64,000 bases of DNA from NCBI GenBank assembly GCA_910578085.1, contig CAJTPM010000015.1:1-64000 (forward strand), read 5' to 3'. This DNA is from an uncultured Lachnospiraceae bacterium (GTDB lineage: Bacteria; Bacillota; Clostridia; Lachnospirales; Lachnospiraceae). This document shows, piece after piece, positions 50,041 to 61,200 of this stretch. Position numbers and translations under genes: made by a program. Under the pieces are notes generated by a model that made no database searches, was not told the origin of the DNA, and saw only the letters and a list, made by a program, of their open reading frames with translations. Position 1 is the stretch's first letter. The number at the start of each line of letters is the position of its first letter.

Positions 50041-52806
50041 TTGTCTGTTATGGAAATTTTGGATGCGCTGTTGCTTGGACCGCTTGAACTTCTTTTTGAG
50101 GTTATCTTTGTGGTGACGGACAGGCTGATCAATAATCCGGCAGCGTCTATTGCTGTCTTAAGTCTTGCGATAAATTTTCTGGTGCTGCCCCTGTACAGAC
50201 GGGCTGACATTATGCAGGAGTCAGAGAGAGATATGGAAAGAAAGCTGCAAAAAGGTGTGGATCATATCAAAAAAACCTTTAGCGGAGATGAGCGGATGCT
50301 GATGCTGCAGACTTATTACAGGCAAAGCGGTTATAAGCCTGTGTATGTCCTGCGCAGTGCGGTGTCTCTCTTTCTGCAGATTCCTTTTTTTATTGCGGCG
50401 TACCGTTTTTTGTCCGGTTTGAATCTGCTGCAGGGCGTACCGTTTGGGCCTGTAGCTGATCTCGCAAGTCCTGACGGAATGTTGCAGCTTGGGGATCTGG
50501 CGGTCAATATCATGCCGTTTATCATGACGGCAGTCAACCTGGTCTCCTGCGTGATTTTCACAAAGGGTGCAGCGTTTAAAGAGAAACTGCAATTATATGG
50601 CATGGCTGTTTTCTTTCTGATTTTTTTGTATTCCGCTCCATCCGGACTTGTTTTTTACTGGACGTTAAACAATATTTTTTCGCTGGTCAAAACCGTCTTT
50701 TATAAGTTGAAAAATCCGGGAAAGATTTTAAATATCCTGTGTTCGACAGCCGGAATCGGGATCTGGTTCTACGGGGTTTTCATCTATGGAGAGTCAACGC
50801 CTAAGAGGATGCTGTTTTTTGTTTTGCTGGGCGCATTAGCGCAGACGCCGGCTCTATGCATGTTACTGAAAAAGCGCGGCTGCTTCAGGGAGGAATCTCC
50901 TGTGGAGCAGGGAAATAAAAAAGTTTTTTTGTCTGGCGGAATATTCCTTTCGGTGTTGACAGGAGTGGTGATTCCTTCTGCGGTCATAGTGTCGTCACCT
51001 CAGGAATTTATAAGCAGTACATTGTTTTTTCATCCACTCTGGTTTATTGTGAATGCATTCTGCCTGGCATTTGGAACTTTTGTCATCTGGATGGGCGTGT
51101 TTTACCGGCTTTCAAACCCACGGTTCAAACCGGTGCTTGACAAAGTACTGTGGGTATTTTCAGGCGCTGCGCTGCTTGACTATATGCTTTTTGGCAGGCA
51201 TTTTGGAAATTTGTCTTCTGTTCTTCGGTATGAGGAAGTGTTGGAATATTCTCATACGGAGCAGATATGGAATATTCTGGCCATAGTGGTGTGCGGATGT
51301 ATATTGTGGGTAGCGTACAGACGCTTTGAGAGGAGGGTTCATGAGATATTGATTATAGGCATTGCAGCATTTGGCATAATGTCGCTTTTCAATATTTCAA
51401 AAATTAATGTTTCGGTGGAGGCTGTAAGAGAACAGTTGACAGATGAGATGGCGATACCGGAGTTTACATTGAGTAAAAGTGGAAAAAATGTCATAGTCAT
51501 AATGCTTGACAGAGCGATAGGGGCAATGGTTCCGTTCATATTTGATGAAAAACCAGAATTGATGGAACAGTTTGACGGGTTTACGTATTATTCCAATACG
51601 ATCTCATTTGGACAGAGTACGAACTTTGGTTCACCGTCGCTTTTCGGGGGATATGAATATACGCCGGCGGAAATGAATCAGAGGGATAAGGAATCGCTGG
51701 TTTCAAAACATAATGAGGCATTAAAGGTATTGCCTGTGCTGTTCGATGAAAATGACTATGAAGTAACAGTGATCAATCCGGTATACGCAAATTATCAGAG
51801 TATTCCTGATCTGTCGATTTATAATGACTATCCTGATATCAATAAATATACGACAGGAGATAAGTTTAACGGTCTTCAACCGGCAATAACCATGATAGAA
51901 AATAATAAGAGAAATTTTTTCTGCTATGGCATATTGAAAGTGATGCCTTTGTTTGCACAAAAGACTGTTTATAATGTCGGTAAATATAATCAGGTAGAGA
52001 GCGGAGAAGATGAAGAGGTTACGTATTCCGGTCAATATGTCATCAGTCCTGTTGCTACGGATGGGATCCGCGCGAGTTTTATGGAGAATTATAATGTTCT
52101 GGAAAACCTTCCGGCTATCAGCAACATAGAAAGCGGAGGTAAAGGTACTGTTTTGATCATGGCGAATGAAATCACTCATGAACCGATGCTGCTGCAGGAA
52201 CCGGATTATGTGGTGTCGCCAATTGTTGATAATACAGAGTATGAGGAAGAGCCGTTCAGGCGGGAAGCGGATGGACGTGTATTAAGGCTTGAAACAGTAA
52301 ACGAGATGTTCCCCTATCATGCCAATATGGCAGCAATGATACAATTGGGAAAATGGTTTGATTTTATGCGTGAGGAAGGTGTCTATGATAATACCAGAAT
52401 TATTTTAGTGTCAGACCATGGCAAGGAGCTGGAGGCTCTTGATGAGCTGATTTTAAATGATGATGTGGATGTCTGCGGGTTCTTCCCGCTGCTCATGGTG
52501 AAGGACTTTGGAGAAAGCGGATTTACAACATCGGAGGCCTTTATGACAAATGCTGATGTGCCGGCTATAGCTGTTGATGAATTGATCGAACAGCCAGTGA
52601 ATCCTTTTACCGGAAAGAAGATCAGCTCGGAGGAAAAGACGGCACATGATCAGTACATTATAGATTCGGAAGACTGGGATATAGAAAAAAATAACGGAAC
52701 TACTTTCTGGGCGGCAGACTGGTACTCCATTCATGACAATATATGGGATATGGACAACTGGAAACTTGCGGCAAGAAATGTAGTCCTGTCGGCAGAAGAT
52801 TATTAA
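50041..52806 (+). CDS. YidC/Oxa1-like domain fused to an LtaS-like sulfatase
   Basis: A 921-residue two-part protein. Residues about 10-230 match YidC/Oxa1 insertases: SIAVLSLAINFLVLPLYRRA, a cytoplasmic hairpin, LQTYYRQSGYKP, FLQIPFFIAAYRFLSGL and SGLVFYWTLNNIFSL. The groove Arg expected in the first core segment (VRLxxLPL) is Asn here. Residues 240-470 add about six transmembrane segments. Residues 480-900 form an alkaline-phosphatase/sulfatase domain with metal Asp in VIVIMLDRA, a probable Thr/Ser nucleophile in GQSTNFGSPSLFGG (about 524) and ILVSDHGKELE (about 790). TTG 50041 follows AAAGGAG by 9-10 bases. It may transfer phospho-groups to surface polymers. Confidence 0.85.
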   Translation: MSVMEILDALLLGPLELLFEVIFVVTDRLINNPAASIAVLSLAINFLVLPLYRRADIMQESERDMERKLQKGVDHIKKTFSGDERMLMLQTYYRQSGYKPVYVLRSAVSLFLQIPFFIAAYRFLSGLNLLQGVPFGPVADLASPDGMLQLGDLAVNIMPFIMTAVNLVSCVIFTKGAAFKEKLQLYGMAVFFLIFLYSAPSGLVFYWTLNNIFSLVKTVFYKLKNPGKILNILCSTAGIGIWFYGVFIYGESTPKRMLFFVLLGALAQTPALCMLLKKRGCFREESPVEQGNKKVFLSGGIFLSVLTGVVIPSAVIVSSPQEFISSTLFFHPLWFIVNAFCLAFGTFVIWMGVFYRLSNPRFKPVLDKVLWVFSGAALLDYMLFGRHFGNLSSVLRYEEVLEYSHTEQIWNILAIVVCGCILWVAYRRFERRVHEILIIGIAAFGIMSLFNISKINVSVEAVREQLTDEMAIPEFTLSKSGKNVIVIMLDRAIGAMVPFIFDEKPELMEQFDGFTYYSNTISFGQSTNFGSPSLFGGYEYTPAEMNQRDKESLVSKHNEALKVLPVLFDENDYEVTVINPVYANYQSIPDLSIYNDYPDINKYTTGDKFNGLQPAITMIENNKRNFFCYGILKVMPLFAQKTVYNVGKYNQVESGEDEEVTYSGQYVISPVATDGIRASFMENYNVLENLPAISNIESGGKGTVLIMANEITHEPMLLQEPDYVVSPIVDNTEYEEEPFRREADGRVLRLETVNEMFPYHANMAAMIQLGKWFDFMREEGVYDNTRIILVSDHGKELEALDELILNDDVDVCGFFPLLMVKDFGESGFTTSEAFMTNADVPAIAVDELIEQPVNPFTGKKISSEEKTAHDQYIIDSEDWDIEKNNGTTFWAADWYSIHDNIWDMDNWKLAARNVVLSAEDY

Positions 52807-52821
52807 CAGGTCAGGGACAAT

Positions 52822-52954
52822 ATGATATAATGAGCGTTAGCGAGAAGAATGAGCCTGCTCATTCGGCGAGCGGCGAATGCCGATCATGAATCGCAGATTC
52901 ATGATATAATGAGCGTTAGCGAGAGCAGAGAGCCTGCTCATTCGGCGAGCGGCG
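52822..52954. repeat. Two 54-bp direct repeats with hairpins
   Basis: ATGATATAATGAGCGTTAGC begins each copy, at 52822 and 52901, and each ends GCTCATTCGGCGAGCGGCG (at 52875 and 52954). Within a copy AATGAGC pairs with GCTCATT. Between the copies CATGAATC and GATTCATG form a perfect hairpin (about 52885-52903). It follows the YidC-sulfatase stop by 16 bases and could end its transcript, though the form suggests a dispersed repeat. Confidence 0.75.
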
Positions 52955-53007
52955 CCGGAGTGTGAAACAATATTAAAAAATCAAATACCTGGAAAGAGAG
53001 GAAATAT

Positions 53008-53865
53008 ATGGGGGAGAGAAAGTTGACAGATGTATTTGTATTAAACAACGGGAGAACGATTCCCTGTATCGGTTATGGGACTTATAAAACAACAGGAGAA
53101 GAAGTTTATGATGCTGTGCTGTCTGCCGTAAAAGCCGGTTACCGCCATATCGATACCGCAGCCTACTACCATAATGAAGAAGGGGTGGGCAGAGCGGTCA
53201 GAGAATGTGGTGTTCCCAGAGAAGAGCTGTTTATCACAAGTAAGGTCTGGAATACGGACAGAGGGTATGAGAATACGAAAAAGGCTTTTGCGGCTACAAT
53301 GGAGCGTCTTGGCCTTGCTTATCTGGACCTGTACCTGATCCACTGGCCGGCAAACAGAAAGCAGTTCGGGGAAAATGCGGAAAAGATCAATGCGGAGACC
53401 TGGAAGGCTTTGGAGGAGTTATATGCGGAGGGGAAGGTGAGAGCGATCGGTTTAAGTAATTTTCTGCCCCATCATATGGAGGAACTGATGAAGACTGCGA
53501 AAGTAAAACCGATGGTGGATCAGATCGAATTCCATCCGGGCTGGGCGCAGCTTGAGGTCAGTGGATACTGTCAGAAAAATGATATCGTGGTGGAGGCCTG
53601 GAGTCCGCTTGGAAGAAGAGGAGCCCTGGAGAGCGGTATTTTACAGGAGATCGGGGCAAAATACGGGAAGAGCGCTGCGCAGGTCTGTGTCCGCTGGGTT
53701 CTGCAGCATGGGATTCTGCCGCTGCCCAAAACCGTAACCCCGGAACGAATGACGGAAAATGCGGATGTCTTTGATTTTGCCTTGACAGCGGAAGAGATGA
53801 AGGTCATCGATGAACTGAAGGATCTGGGCGGGCAGTGTGCGCTGCCGGATGAAGTGGATTTTTAG
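53008..53865 (+). CDS. Aldo/keto reductase
   Basis: A 285-residue NAD(P)H-dependent reductase of the TIM-barrel AKR family. The catalytic tetrad is visible: Asp in RHIDTAAYYHNEEGVG (about 50-55 with Tyr), Lys in LFITSKVW (about 78) and His in LYLIHWPAN (about 111). The cofactor region is PLPKTVTPERMTENADVF. The substrate is not set by sequence. AGAGAGGAAAT precedes ATG 53008. It stands 99 bases before galK in the same direction, but sugar reduction in the galactose path is only a guess. Confidence 0.92.
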   Translation: MGERKLTDVFVLNNGRTIPCIGYGTYKTTGEEVYDAVLSAVKAGYRHIDTAAYYHNEEGVGRAVRECGVPREELFITSKVWNTDRGYENTKKAFAATMERLGLAYLDLYLIHWPANRKQFGENAEKINAETWKALEELYAEGKVRAIGLSNFLPHHMEELMKTAKVKPMVDQIEFHPGWAQLEVSGYCQKNDIVVEAWSPLGRRGALESGILQEIGAKYGKSAAQVCVRWVLQHGILPLPKTVTPERMTENADVFDFALTAEEMKVIDELKDLGGQCALPDEVDF

Positions 53866-53963
53866 GGGATATATGGCAGCCTGTCTGCCGGAGAGGCTTT
53901 GTTACCGCCGGGGTTGGATGAGGTAGGGAAAACACCAAAAACAAAAGGAGAAGGAGAGTGTAA

Positions 53964-55133
53964 ATGAAAGAAAAAATATTGGAGAAATTTGCGGAATTAT
54001 TTGGGGATGCGGAGGGCGTGAAAGTGTATTTTGCTCCCGGGCGTGTGAACCTGATCGGGGAACATACGGATTACAACGGGGGGCATGTTTTTCCCTGTGC
54101 GCTGACGATCGGTACATATGGCGCTGCGAGAAAGCGGGCGGATAAGAAGCTGCATTTTTATTCCATGAATTTTGAGAAAGCGGGACTGCTGGAAGCTGCG
54201 GTGGATGCACTGGAAAAAGTGAGAGATGCCGATTGGACAAATTATCCGAAGGGAGTTATGTGGACTTTTGCAAAGAGAGGGTTTGAGATGCCCTGCGGTA
54301 TGGATCTTGTTTTATTTGGCAATATTCCGAACGGTTCCGGTCTGTCTTCCTCCGCTTCCCTGGAAGTGCTGACGGGCTTTATTCTGCGGGATCTGTACGG
54401 TTTTGATGTGACGAATACGGATCTGGCGCTGATCGGACAGTATGCTGAGAATCAGTATAACGGCATGAATTGCGGCATCATGGACCAGTTTGCTTCCGCC
54501 ATGGGAAAAAAAGACAATGCGATCTTTTTGGATACAGCTACGCTTTCCTATGAGTATGCCCCTATCGCTCTGGAAGGTGCAAAAGTCGTAGTGACAAACA
54601 GCAGGGTGAAACACAGCCTTGTAAATTCCGCCTACAACCAGAGGAGAAGCGAGTGTGAGACGGCGCTTGCGGAGCTGCAGAGTGTAGTGGATATTAAGGG
54701 GCTGGGTGATCTGAGCGAGGAAGATTTTGAGAAGTATAAATCGGCGATTAAAGATGAAGTGAGAGTGCGCCGCGCAAAGCATGCAGTGTATGAGAACCAG
54801 AGAACAATCCGGGCTGTGGAAGCGTTGAAGAAGAATGATATGAAACTGTTTGGAGAACTGATGAACGCATCCCATGTTTCCCTTCGGGATGATTATGAAG
54901 TATCCTGTGAGGAGATCGATATTCTGGTGGATGAAGCCTGGAAGATTCCGGGCGTCATTGGCTCCCGTATCACCGGAGGCGGTTTCGGCGGCTGCACCGT
55001 GAGTATTGTGAAAGATGAGGCCATTGATACGTTTCAGGAACGGCTTGAGAAAGCTTATGAAGAGAAGACAGGAAAGACGGCGGAATTTTATATTGTGGAG
55101 ATTGGAGACGGGCCATATATCCTGCAGGACTGA
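53964..55133 (+). CDS. galK: Galactokinase
   Basis: A 389-residue GHMP kinase phosphorylating galactose at C1, first committed step of the Leloir pathway. Motifs are the galactokinase signature GRVNLIGEHTDYNGGHVFP (about 26-44), the ATP loop NGSGLSSSASLEV (about 120-132), the catalytic Asp region GIMDQFASAMG and the C-terminal GGGFGGCTVS. AAAGGAGAAGGAG precedes the ATG. It is followed after 193 bases by galT in the same direction. Confidence 0.96.
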   Translation: MKEKILEKFAELFGDAEGVKVYFAPGRVNLIGEHTDYNGGHVFPCALTIGTYGAARKRADKKLHFYSMNFEKAGLLEAAVDALEKVRDADWTNYPKGVMWTFAKRGFEMPCGMDLVLFGNIPNGSGLSSSASLEVLTGFILRDLYGFDVTNTDLALIGQYAENQYNGMNCGIMDQFASAMGKKDNAIFLDTATLSYEYAPIALEGAKVVVTNSRVKHSLVNSAYNQRRSECETALAELQSVVDIKGLGDLSEEDFEKYKSAIKDEVRVRRAKHAVYENQRTIRAVEALKKNDMKLFGELMNASHVSLRDDYEVSCEEIDILVDEAWKIPGVIGSRITGGGFGGCTVSIVKDEAIDTFQERLEKAYEEKTGKTAEFYIVEIGDGPYILQD

Positions 55134-55326
55134 AAAGCGTATGCTATCAGGGATAGAGAGGTTTGGGTAAAGCAGTAGTTTTCTCAGACCGATGAAGCAG
55201 GGAAGCAAAAGTGGGCTGCAGGCTGGGCGGCTACGCAGGATAGGCCTGAATCAGAGCGATATATGGTTTTGGGACAGGGATGCAGATTTTCCGGTACATA
55301 CAACGGAAAAGGAAAAGAGGGATGGT

Positions 55327-56847
55327 ATGAATATTTATGGGAATATTAAAGCGCTTGTAACATACGGGCTGGAGACAGGGTTGCTTGAGAGGGAGGATGA
55401 GATTTTTACAACAAACAGGCTGCTTGAGCTGTTTGAACTGGATGAGATGGAGGAAGACACCACAGATATACCGGAAAAGATATCCGCGGCAGAGGGCGGC
55501 ATGCTGGAAAAAATTCTCGGGGAGATGATGGACTACGCCCACGAGGCAGGGCTGATGCCGGAGGATGATATTATACACAGAGATCTGTTTGACACAAAGA
55601 TCATGAGTATGCTGATGCCCCGGCCGAACGAGGTGATCAGAAAATTCCATGAGCTGTATAAGAATTCTCCGCAGGAGGCTACAGATTATTTCTATAAACT
55701 GAGTCAGGATTCGGATTATATCAGGCGCTACCGGATCATAAAGGATCAGAAATGGGTTGCGCCCACAAAGTACGGCGATCTGGATATTACGATCAATCTT
55801 TCCAAGCCGGAGAAGGATCCGAAAGCCATAGCGGCAGCAAAGTCAGCAAAACAAAGCGGCTATCCGAAGTGCCTTCTGTGCATGGAAAATGTGGGATATG
55901 CGGGACGGATAAATCATCCGGCGAGGCAGAACCACCGGATCATCCCGGTGACGATCCAGGACAGCAGATGGGGATTCCAGTATTCTCCGTATGTGTACTA
56001 TAATGAACACTGTATCGTATTTAATGGGGAGCATGTGCCGATGAAGATAGAGCACGGCACATTCTGCAAGCTGTTTGATTTCGTAAAGCTGTTCCCGCAC
56101 TATTTCGTGGGTTCCAACGCGGATCTGCCGATCGTGGGAGGTTCGATCTTAAGCCATGACCATTTCCAGGGCGGGCATTATGAGTTTGCCATGGCGAAGG
56201 CGCCGGTGGAAAGGACCTTTGCGGTGAAGGGTTTTGAAGATGTGGAGAGTGGCATTGTGCGCTGGCCTATGTCGGTAATTCGGCTGCGCGGTGACGACAC
56301 GGGGCGTATCATCGCGCTGGCGGATCATATTCTGGAAAACTGGCGGGCATATACGGACAAGGATGCGTTCATTTATGCCCGCACGGACGGGGAATCTCAT
56401 AATACGATAACGCCCATTGCCAGGAAGAGGGACGGAAAATATGAGCTGGATCTGGTTCTCCGGAATAATATTACAACAAAGGAACATCCTTTGGGAGTAT
56501 ATCACCCCCATGCAAAGCTGCATCACATCAAGAAAGAAAACATCGGTCTGATTGAAGTGATGGGACTTGCAGTACTTCCGGCCAGACTGAAAGGCGAGAT
56601 GGAGCGCCTTGCGGAGGCGATCCTTGCAGGGAAGGATCTCCGCGGCGATGAGACCCTGGAAAAACATGCGGACTGGGTTGAAAAATTTGCGCCGAAGTAT
56701 GAGAAGATCGATGCGGAAAATGTTTACGATATTCTGAGAAAAGAGATCGGCCTGGTATTTATGCAGGTACTGGAAGATGCGGGCGTCTATAAGCGGACAG
56801 AAGAAGGGCAGAAAGCGTTTATGAGGTTTGTGGAGAGCCTTTCCTGA
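55327..56847 (+). CDS. galT: UDP-glucose-hexose-1-phosphate uridylyltransferase, class II
   Basis: A 506-residue GalT of the large Firmicute (class II) type that swaps UMP between UDP-glucose and galactose-1-phosphate. The catalytic His pair lies in ILSHDHFQGG (about 275-284), with CLLCMENVGYAGRINHPARQNHR (split) earlier and LGVYHPHAKLHHIKKENIGLIEVMG near the end. I chose ATG 55327 after AGAGGGATGG because homology begins at MNIYGNIKALV; the frame opens earlier at 55192 without homology. It completes galK-galT; no galE is in the window. Confidence 0.96.
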   Translation: MNIYGNIKALVTYGLETGLLEREDEIFTTNRLLELFELDEMEEDTTDIPEKISAAEGGMLEKILGEMMDYAHEAGLMPEDDIIHRDLFDTKIMSMLMPRPNEVIRKFHELYKNSPQEATDYFYKLSQDSDYIRRYRIIKDQKWVAPTKYGDLDITINLSKPEKDPKAIAAAKSAKQSGYPKCLLCMENVGYAGRINHPARQNHRIIPVTIQDSRWGFQYSPYVYYNEHCIVFNGEHVPMKIEHGTFCKLFDFVKLFPHYFVGSNADLPIVGGSILSHDHFQGGHYEFAMAKAPVERTFAVKGFEDVESGIVRWPMSVIRLRGDDTGRIIALADHILENWRAYTDKDAFIYARTDGESHNTITPIARKRDGKYELDLVLRNNITTKEHPLGVYHPHAKLHHIKKENIGLIEVMGLAVLPARLKGEMERLAEAILAGKDLRGDETLEKHADWVEKFAPKYEKIDAENVYDILRKEIGLVFMQVLEDAGVYKRTEEGQKAFMRFVESLS

Positions 56848-56915
56848 ACAGCAATTATTTCAAAATGGTTTTTATTATTTGCCAGTTTCCTGGATAGATC
56901 AGGAGGCTGGCAAAT

Positions 56916-57967
56916 TTATTGAAAGGTAATATATTTTCCGATTATGGGAATCTTCCCAATTAGTAATCCCAACAGCATAGTTACTGAAAAGATGCCTATG
57001 GTCATAACAGGAATCGATAAAACAACAGGATATTTAATGACATTGATACCTAAAAGATTCAGTTTCTCAATAAAAAACGGATGAGACATATATACAAAGA
57101 ATGTACACTTTGCCATTGCGGGAATCCATTTTTCCCCGGCAAGGCGATCTGGTATTTTCATATTTTTCATTAGAATAAAGGCGGCAGTACTGAGGATCAG
57201 TATATTGATACTGCTGGGGCTGAACCACATATCGTTATATGTATTTTCTGCCCTGCAGCAGGAGAGTGTTTTTATCATGGTGAATGGCAGAGATCCGGTG
57301 CCCAAAGCATATAATGGGTATCTGATATATCGTGGAATATTTATTTTATTCAGATAGTATCCGCCCACAAAGTATCCGATATAACCGGTCAGAGAATACA
57401 AATGCAGAGAGTTCATCAGAACTATCACAATCTCTCCGCCTACATATGGCATTATAGCTATAATAAAAAAACGGGTAATCAGCCAAAGTAACAGAAAATA
57501 TTCAACTATTTTGATATTTTCACATATTTTGCGTAAGATTGGAAGAAGAAGATAGAACCCGAATAAATCCAGAAGAAACCACATGTGGCCATGCCCCATA
57601 ATGAATCGCGTAAATGCAGTTGACCGCATTTCCCGCGTTACGCTGTACCATCCATGCACCAGCCCATTAAAAATAACACTCTGAAAGGCATAAAAGAGTG
57701 ACCAGATATAAAATCCCGCAGACAGTTTCAGCATTTTGGAACCCCATTTGCGGGGGGCAATTCACGGGCTGGATCCAGAAGAAACATGCCGCTCAGCATA
57801 AAAAATACGGGTACACCAAAACGGGTAAAGGTATTGTAAATAGTCATTACTGTGAAATCGCCGCTGTCGACATTTACTACATACCAGTATCCGTTAGATA
57901 CATGGAGCATAACGATCGCAAAGCAGGCAACGACTCTTAATATGTCGTATTTGACTATTCTATTCAT
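56916..57967 (-). pseudogene. Acyltransferase-3 family membrane protein, split by a frameshift
   Basis: Two frames make one OafA/YrhL-type acyltransferase of about 350 residues that would modify surface sugars. The N-terminal part (57967 down to 57728) has MNRIVKYDILRVVACFAIVM, the conserved HVSNGYW and PVFFMLSGMFLLDP. The C-terminal part (from 57734 to 56916) has FYIWSLFYAFQSVIF and about eight more transmembrane segments ending at IPIIGKYITFQ. The break is in a G6 run at 57752-57757. One extra G would restore ELPPRKWGSKMLKLSAG and a continuous protein. It may be a true mutation, a phase switch or a sequencing error. Confidence 0.82.
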
Positions 57968-58260
57968 TTTGGTACCCCTGAAAATAATGATCATTTGTAT
58001 TCATGCATTCAAAATATGCAAAGACAGTATAACATATGGCGGATACAGGTGCAAATAAAAATAAGCCTTTTGAACGATCGAAGCTTATACCTGGAAGATG
58101 CAAATAACTTTTATTGTTTGACTGAATGCACAAAGTCTATGGCTATTCAGGTAATTATATGTTATACTTTCTGTGTATGACAGATCGGCGGAAAGCCGGG
58201 ATGATAGATTGCGGATCGAATTTTATACTTTATATCAGGACGAAGAGTGAGGAAAAGAAT

Positions 58261-61200
58261 ATGTATCACTGTCATTTAAAATTTTATTTTGTTGGAAAAG
58301 AACCTGAGTTGTCAGCACCGTTGAAGGAGATGTCGCCTCTTGAGGCATTTACACATGAGTTTGGGGAAAGTGAAACACCGGAGAGAGATCTGGCGGCGAA
58401 GGCGGATGTGATCTTTGCTGATCTGCGCGGAATGGATGCTTTAGAGACAGTGCGGACTTTGTGTATGTGGAAAAAGGCGGAGGCGGAACTTATTGCTCTG
58501 GCGGGAAAAGAGGAGGTGGAAGCCCTGGCGGATATTCTGTCGGAACTCTCAGATATCTGGACAATGCCCATGTGTGAAGCGGAACTGTGCTTCCGTTTTC
58601 TGCATTTCCAGCAGGACTGTAAGCTGCGCAGAGATTACTGGCAGGCGGAGCATTATCTGGACGCAGTGATTGACAATTCACCGAATCTCATCTGGTATAA
58701 GGATAAAAACGGCATTCATGAAAAAGTAAATGACAGCTTTTGTGCAACGGTAAACAAGACGAAAAATCAGGTGCAGGGGAGAGGCCACGCCTATATCTGG
58801 GATGTGGAACAGGATGATCCGGCCTGTATCGAATCAGAACGTATTGTTATGGAGACACGAAAGACCTGTGTTGCCGAGGAAACGATACAGACCGGTGAGG
58901 GGCTGCGAACTCTTTCAACCTACAAATCTCCGCTGTATGATGTGGATGGCAGTGTGATGGGGACCGTGGGCATAGGCGTCGATGTGACAAAGGAACGGGC
59001 CTATGCAAAGGAACTGTTACGCAAGAACCAGACGTTAGAGACGCTGTTTGCAACGATAGACTGCGGCGTGATGTGCCATACCCTGGACGGCTCTCGCATT
59101 ATCAGCATCAATCCAGCTGCCCTGGAAATCCTTGGCTATGAATCCGAGGAGGCGCTGATGCAGGACGGTTTTGATCTGACAGCCCCCTCTGTATTTATGA
59201 GTGATAAGGAAGGACTGGTACAGAAAATAAAGTCTCTGAAAAATCCGGGAGACAGCGTAAGTACGGAATATTCCGTTCGTCATGCCGATGGAGAGATCCG
59301 CCATATTATAGGAAATATCAAGCTGATGGAGGAGAACGGCGAACAGTTCTATCAGCGATATCTTCTGGATTGTACAGTGCAGAAAGTCAAGGAGGAGCGG
59401 GAAAGAAAAGAGGCGGAAAAGAGACAGTTAGAATTAATCTATGCGCTGAGCGTGGAATATAATCTGGTGTGCTCTTTTGATCTGAAGACCGGAAAAGGAA
59501 CGGCTCTCCGGATCGGCGAATGCAAAAGCAATTTACTGGAACCGATCTTTTCCGGGGAACTGGTTCTGGAAGACTGCATTGAAAAATACATAGAGGCAGG
59601 CGTATATGAGGAGGACAGGGAACTGTTCAGACAGTCGGCTTCCAGGGAGTGGCTGGAGGAGGCGCTTTCAACTAGGCTGATCTGTTCGGTCAACTACCGC
59701 ACGACCTGTTGCGGTGAGCTGCGGTATTTCCAGATGAAAGTTGCAAAGGCCGGAGACTGGGAGGAGAACAGGGGGATCGTTCTCGGTTTCCGCAGTGTGG
59801 ATGAGGAGACAAAAAGCGCCAGAGAAAAGAATGAACTGTTGGAAGATGCTCTTGCTCAGGCAAACCGTGCCAGCAAGGCGAAGAGTACGTTCCTCTCCAA
59901 TATGTCCCACGATATCCGGACGCCGATGAATGCGATCATCGGATTTACAACGCTCGCCGTTACGCATATTGACAATAAAAATCAAGTGGAGGAATACCTG
60001 AAAAAGATTATGACCTCGGGGAATCATCTGCTCAGTCTGATCAATGATATTCTGGATATGAGCCATATTGAGAGCGGCAGGATCCATCTGGAGGAGGAGC
60101 CCTGCAGTCTGCCGGATATTCTGCATGAACTCCGAAATATTACGCAGGGAGACGTCCATGCCAAACAGCTTGATCTTTACATGGATGCTGTGGATATCCG
60201 TCATGAGGAGATCTGCTGTGACAGGCTGCGGCTAAACCAGGTTCTCTTAAATCTGCTGGGCAATGCCATCAAATATACCGGTGCGGGGGGTATGGTCAGC
60301 CTGAAAGTTGTGGAGAAAGCCGAGACGCTGGCCGGTTACGCAAACTATGAATTCCATATCAAGGATACTGGTATCGGAATGAGCGAGGAATTCGTGAGCC
60401 GTATTTTTGAGCCCTTTGAGAGGGAGCGCAATTCCACGATCAGTGGAATTCAGGGTACTGGGCTGGGCATGGCGATCACGAAGAATATTGTAGATATGAT
60501 GAACGGTTCCATCATGGTAAAAAGTAAACAGGGAGCAGGCACCGAGTGTGTAGTTTCTCTTTCGCTTCGTTTGAGCGGTGCGGAAAGGATCGCTCAGGAT
60601 ATCCCGGAACTGAGCGGTTTCAGGGCACTGGTGGTGGATGATGATTTCAATACCTGTGACAGTGTCAGTGCCATGCTGCAGCAGATCGGGATGCGGGCGG
60701 AATGGACGCTCTCCGGAAAAGAGGCTGTACTGCGCACCAGACAGGCGGTGATGCGGGAGGATCCTTTCTTTGTCTATGTGATCGATTGGCTGCTGCCGGA
60801 TATGAACGGTGTGGAAGTTGCCAGAAGGATCAGGCAGGAGACGGGGGAGGATGTGCCGATTATTGTCCTGACTGCCTATGACTGGAGTGATATTGAGGAG
60901 GAAGCCAGAGCGGCCGGCGTTACGGCATTCTGCAGCAAGCCGCTGTTTTTCTCAGAACTGAATCGGTGTCTTCATTCTATTGTGAGTACGGATAAAGCGT
61001 GTAAAACGGAAACAGAAGAGCAGAAAAAGGTCTACAGCGGGCGTATTCTTCTGGCGGAGGACAATGAGCTGAATCAGGAAATTGCCGTAGTGCTTTTGGA
61101 GGAGGCGGGACTCACGGTGGATGTCGCCGGGAACGGACAGGAGGCTGTGGAAATGCTGCAGAAGTCTGAGCCGGGAACCTATCAGGTGATTCTGATGGAT

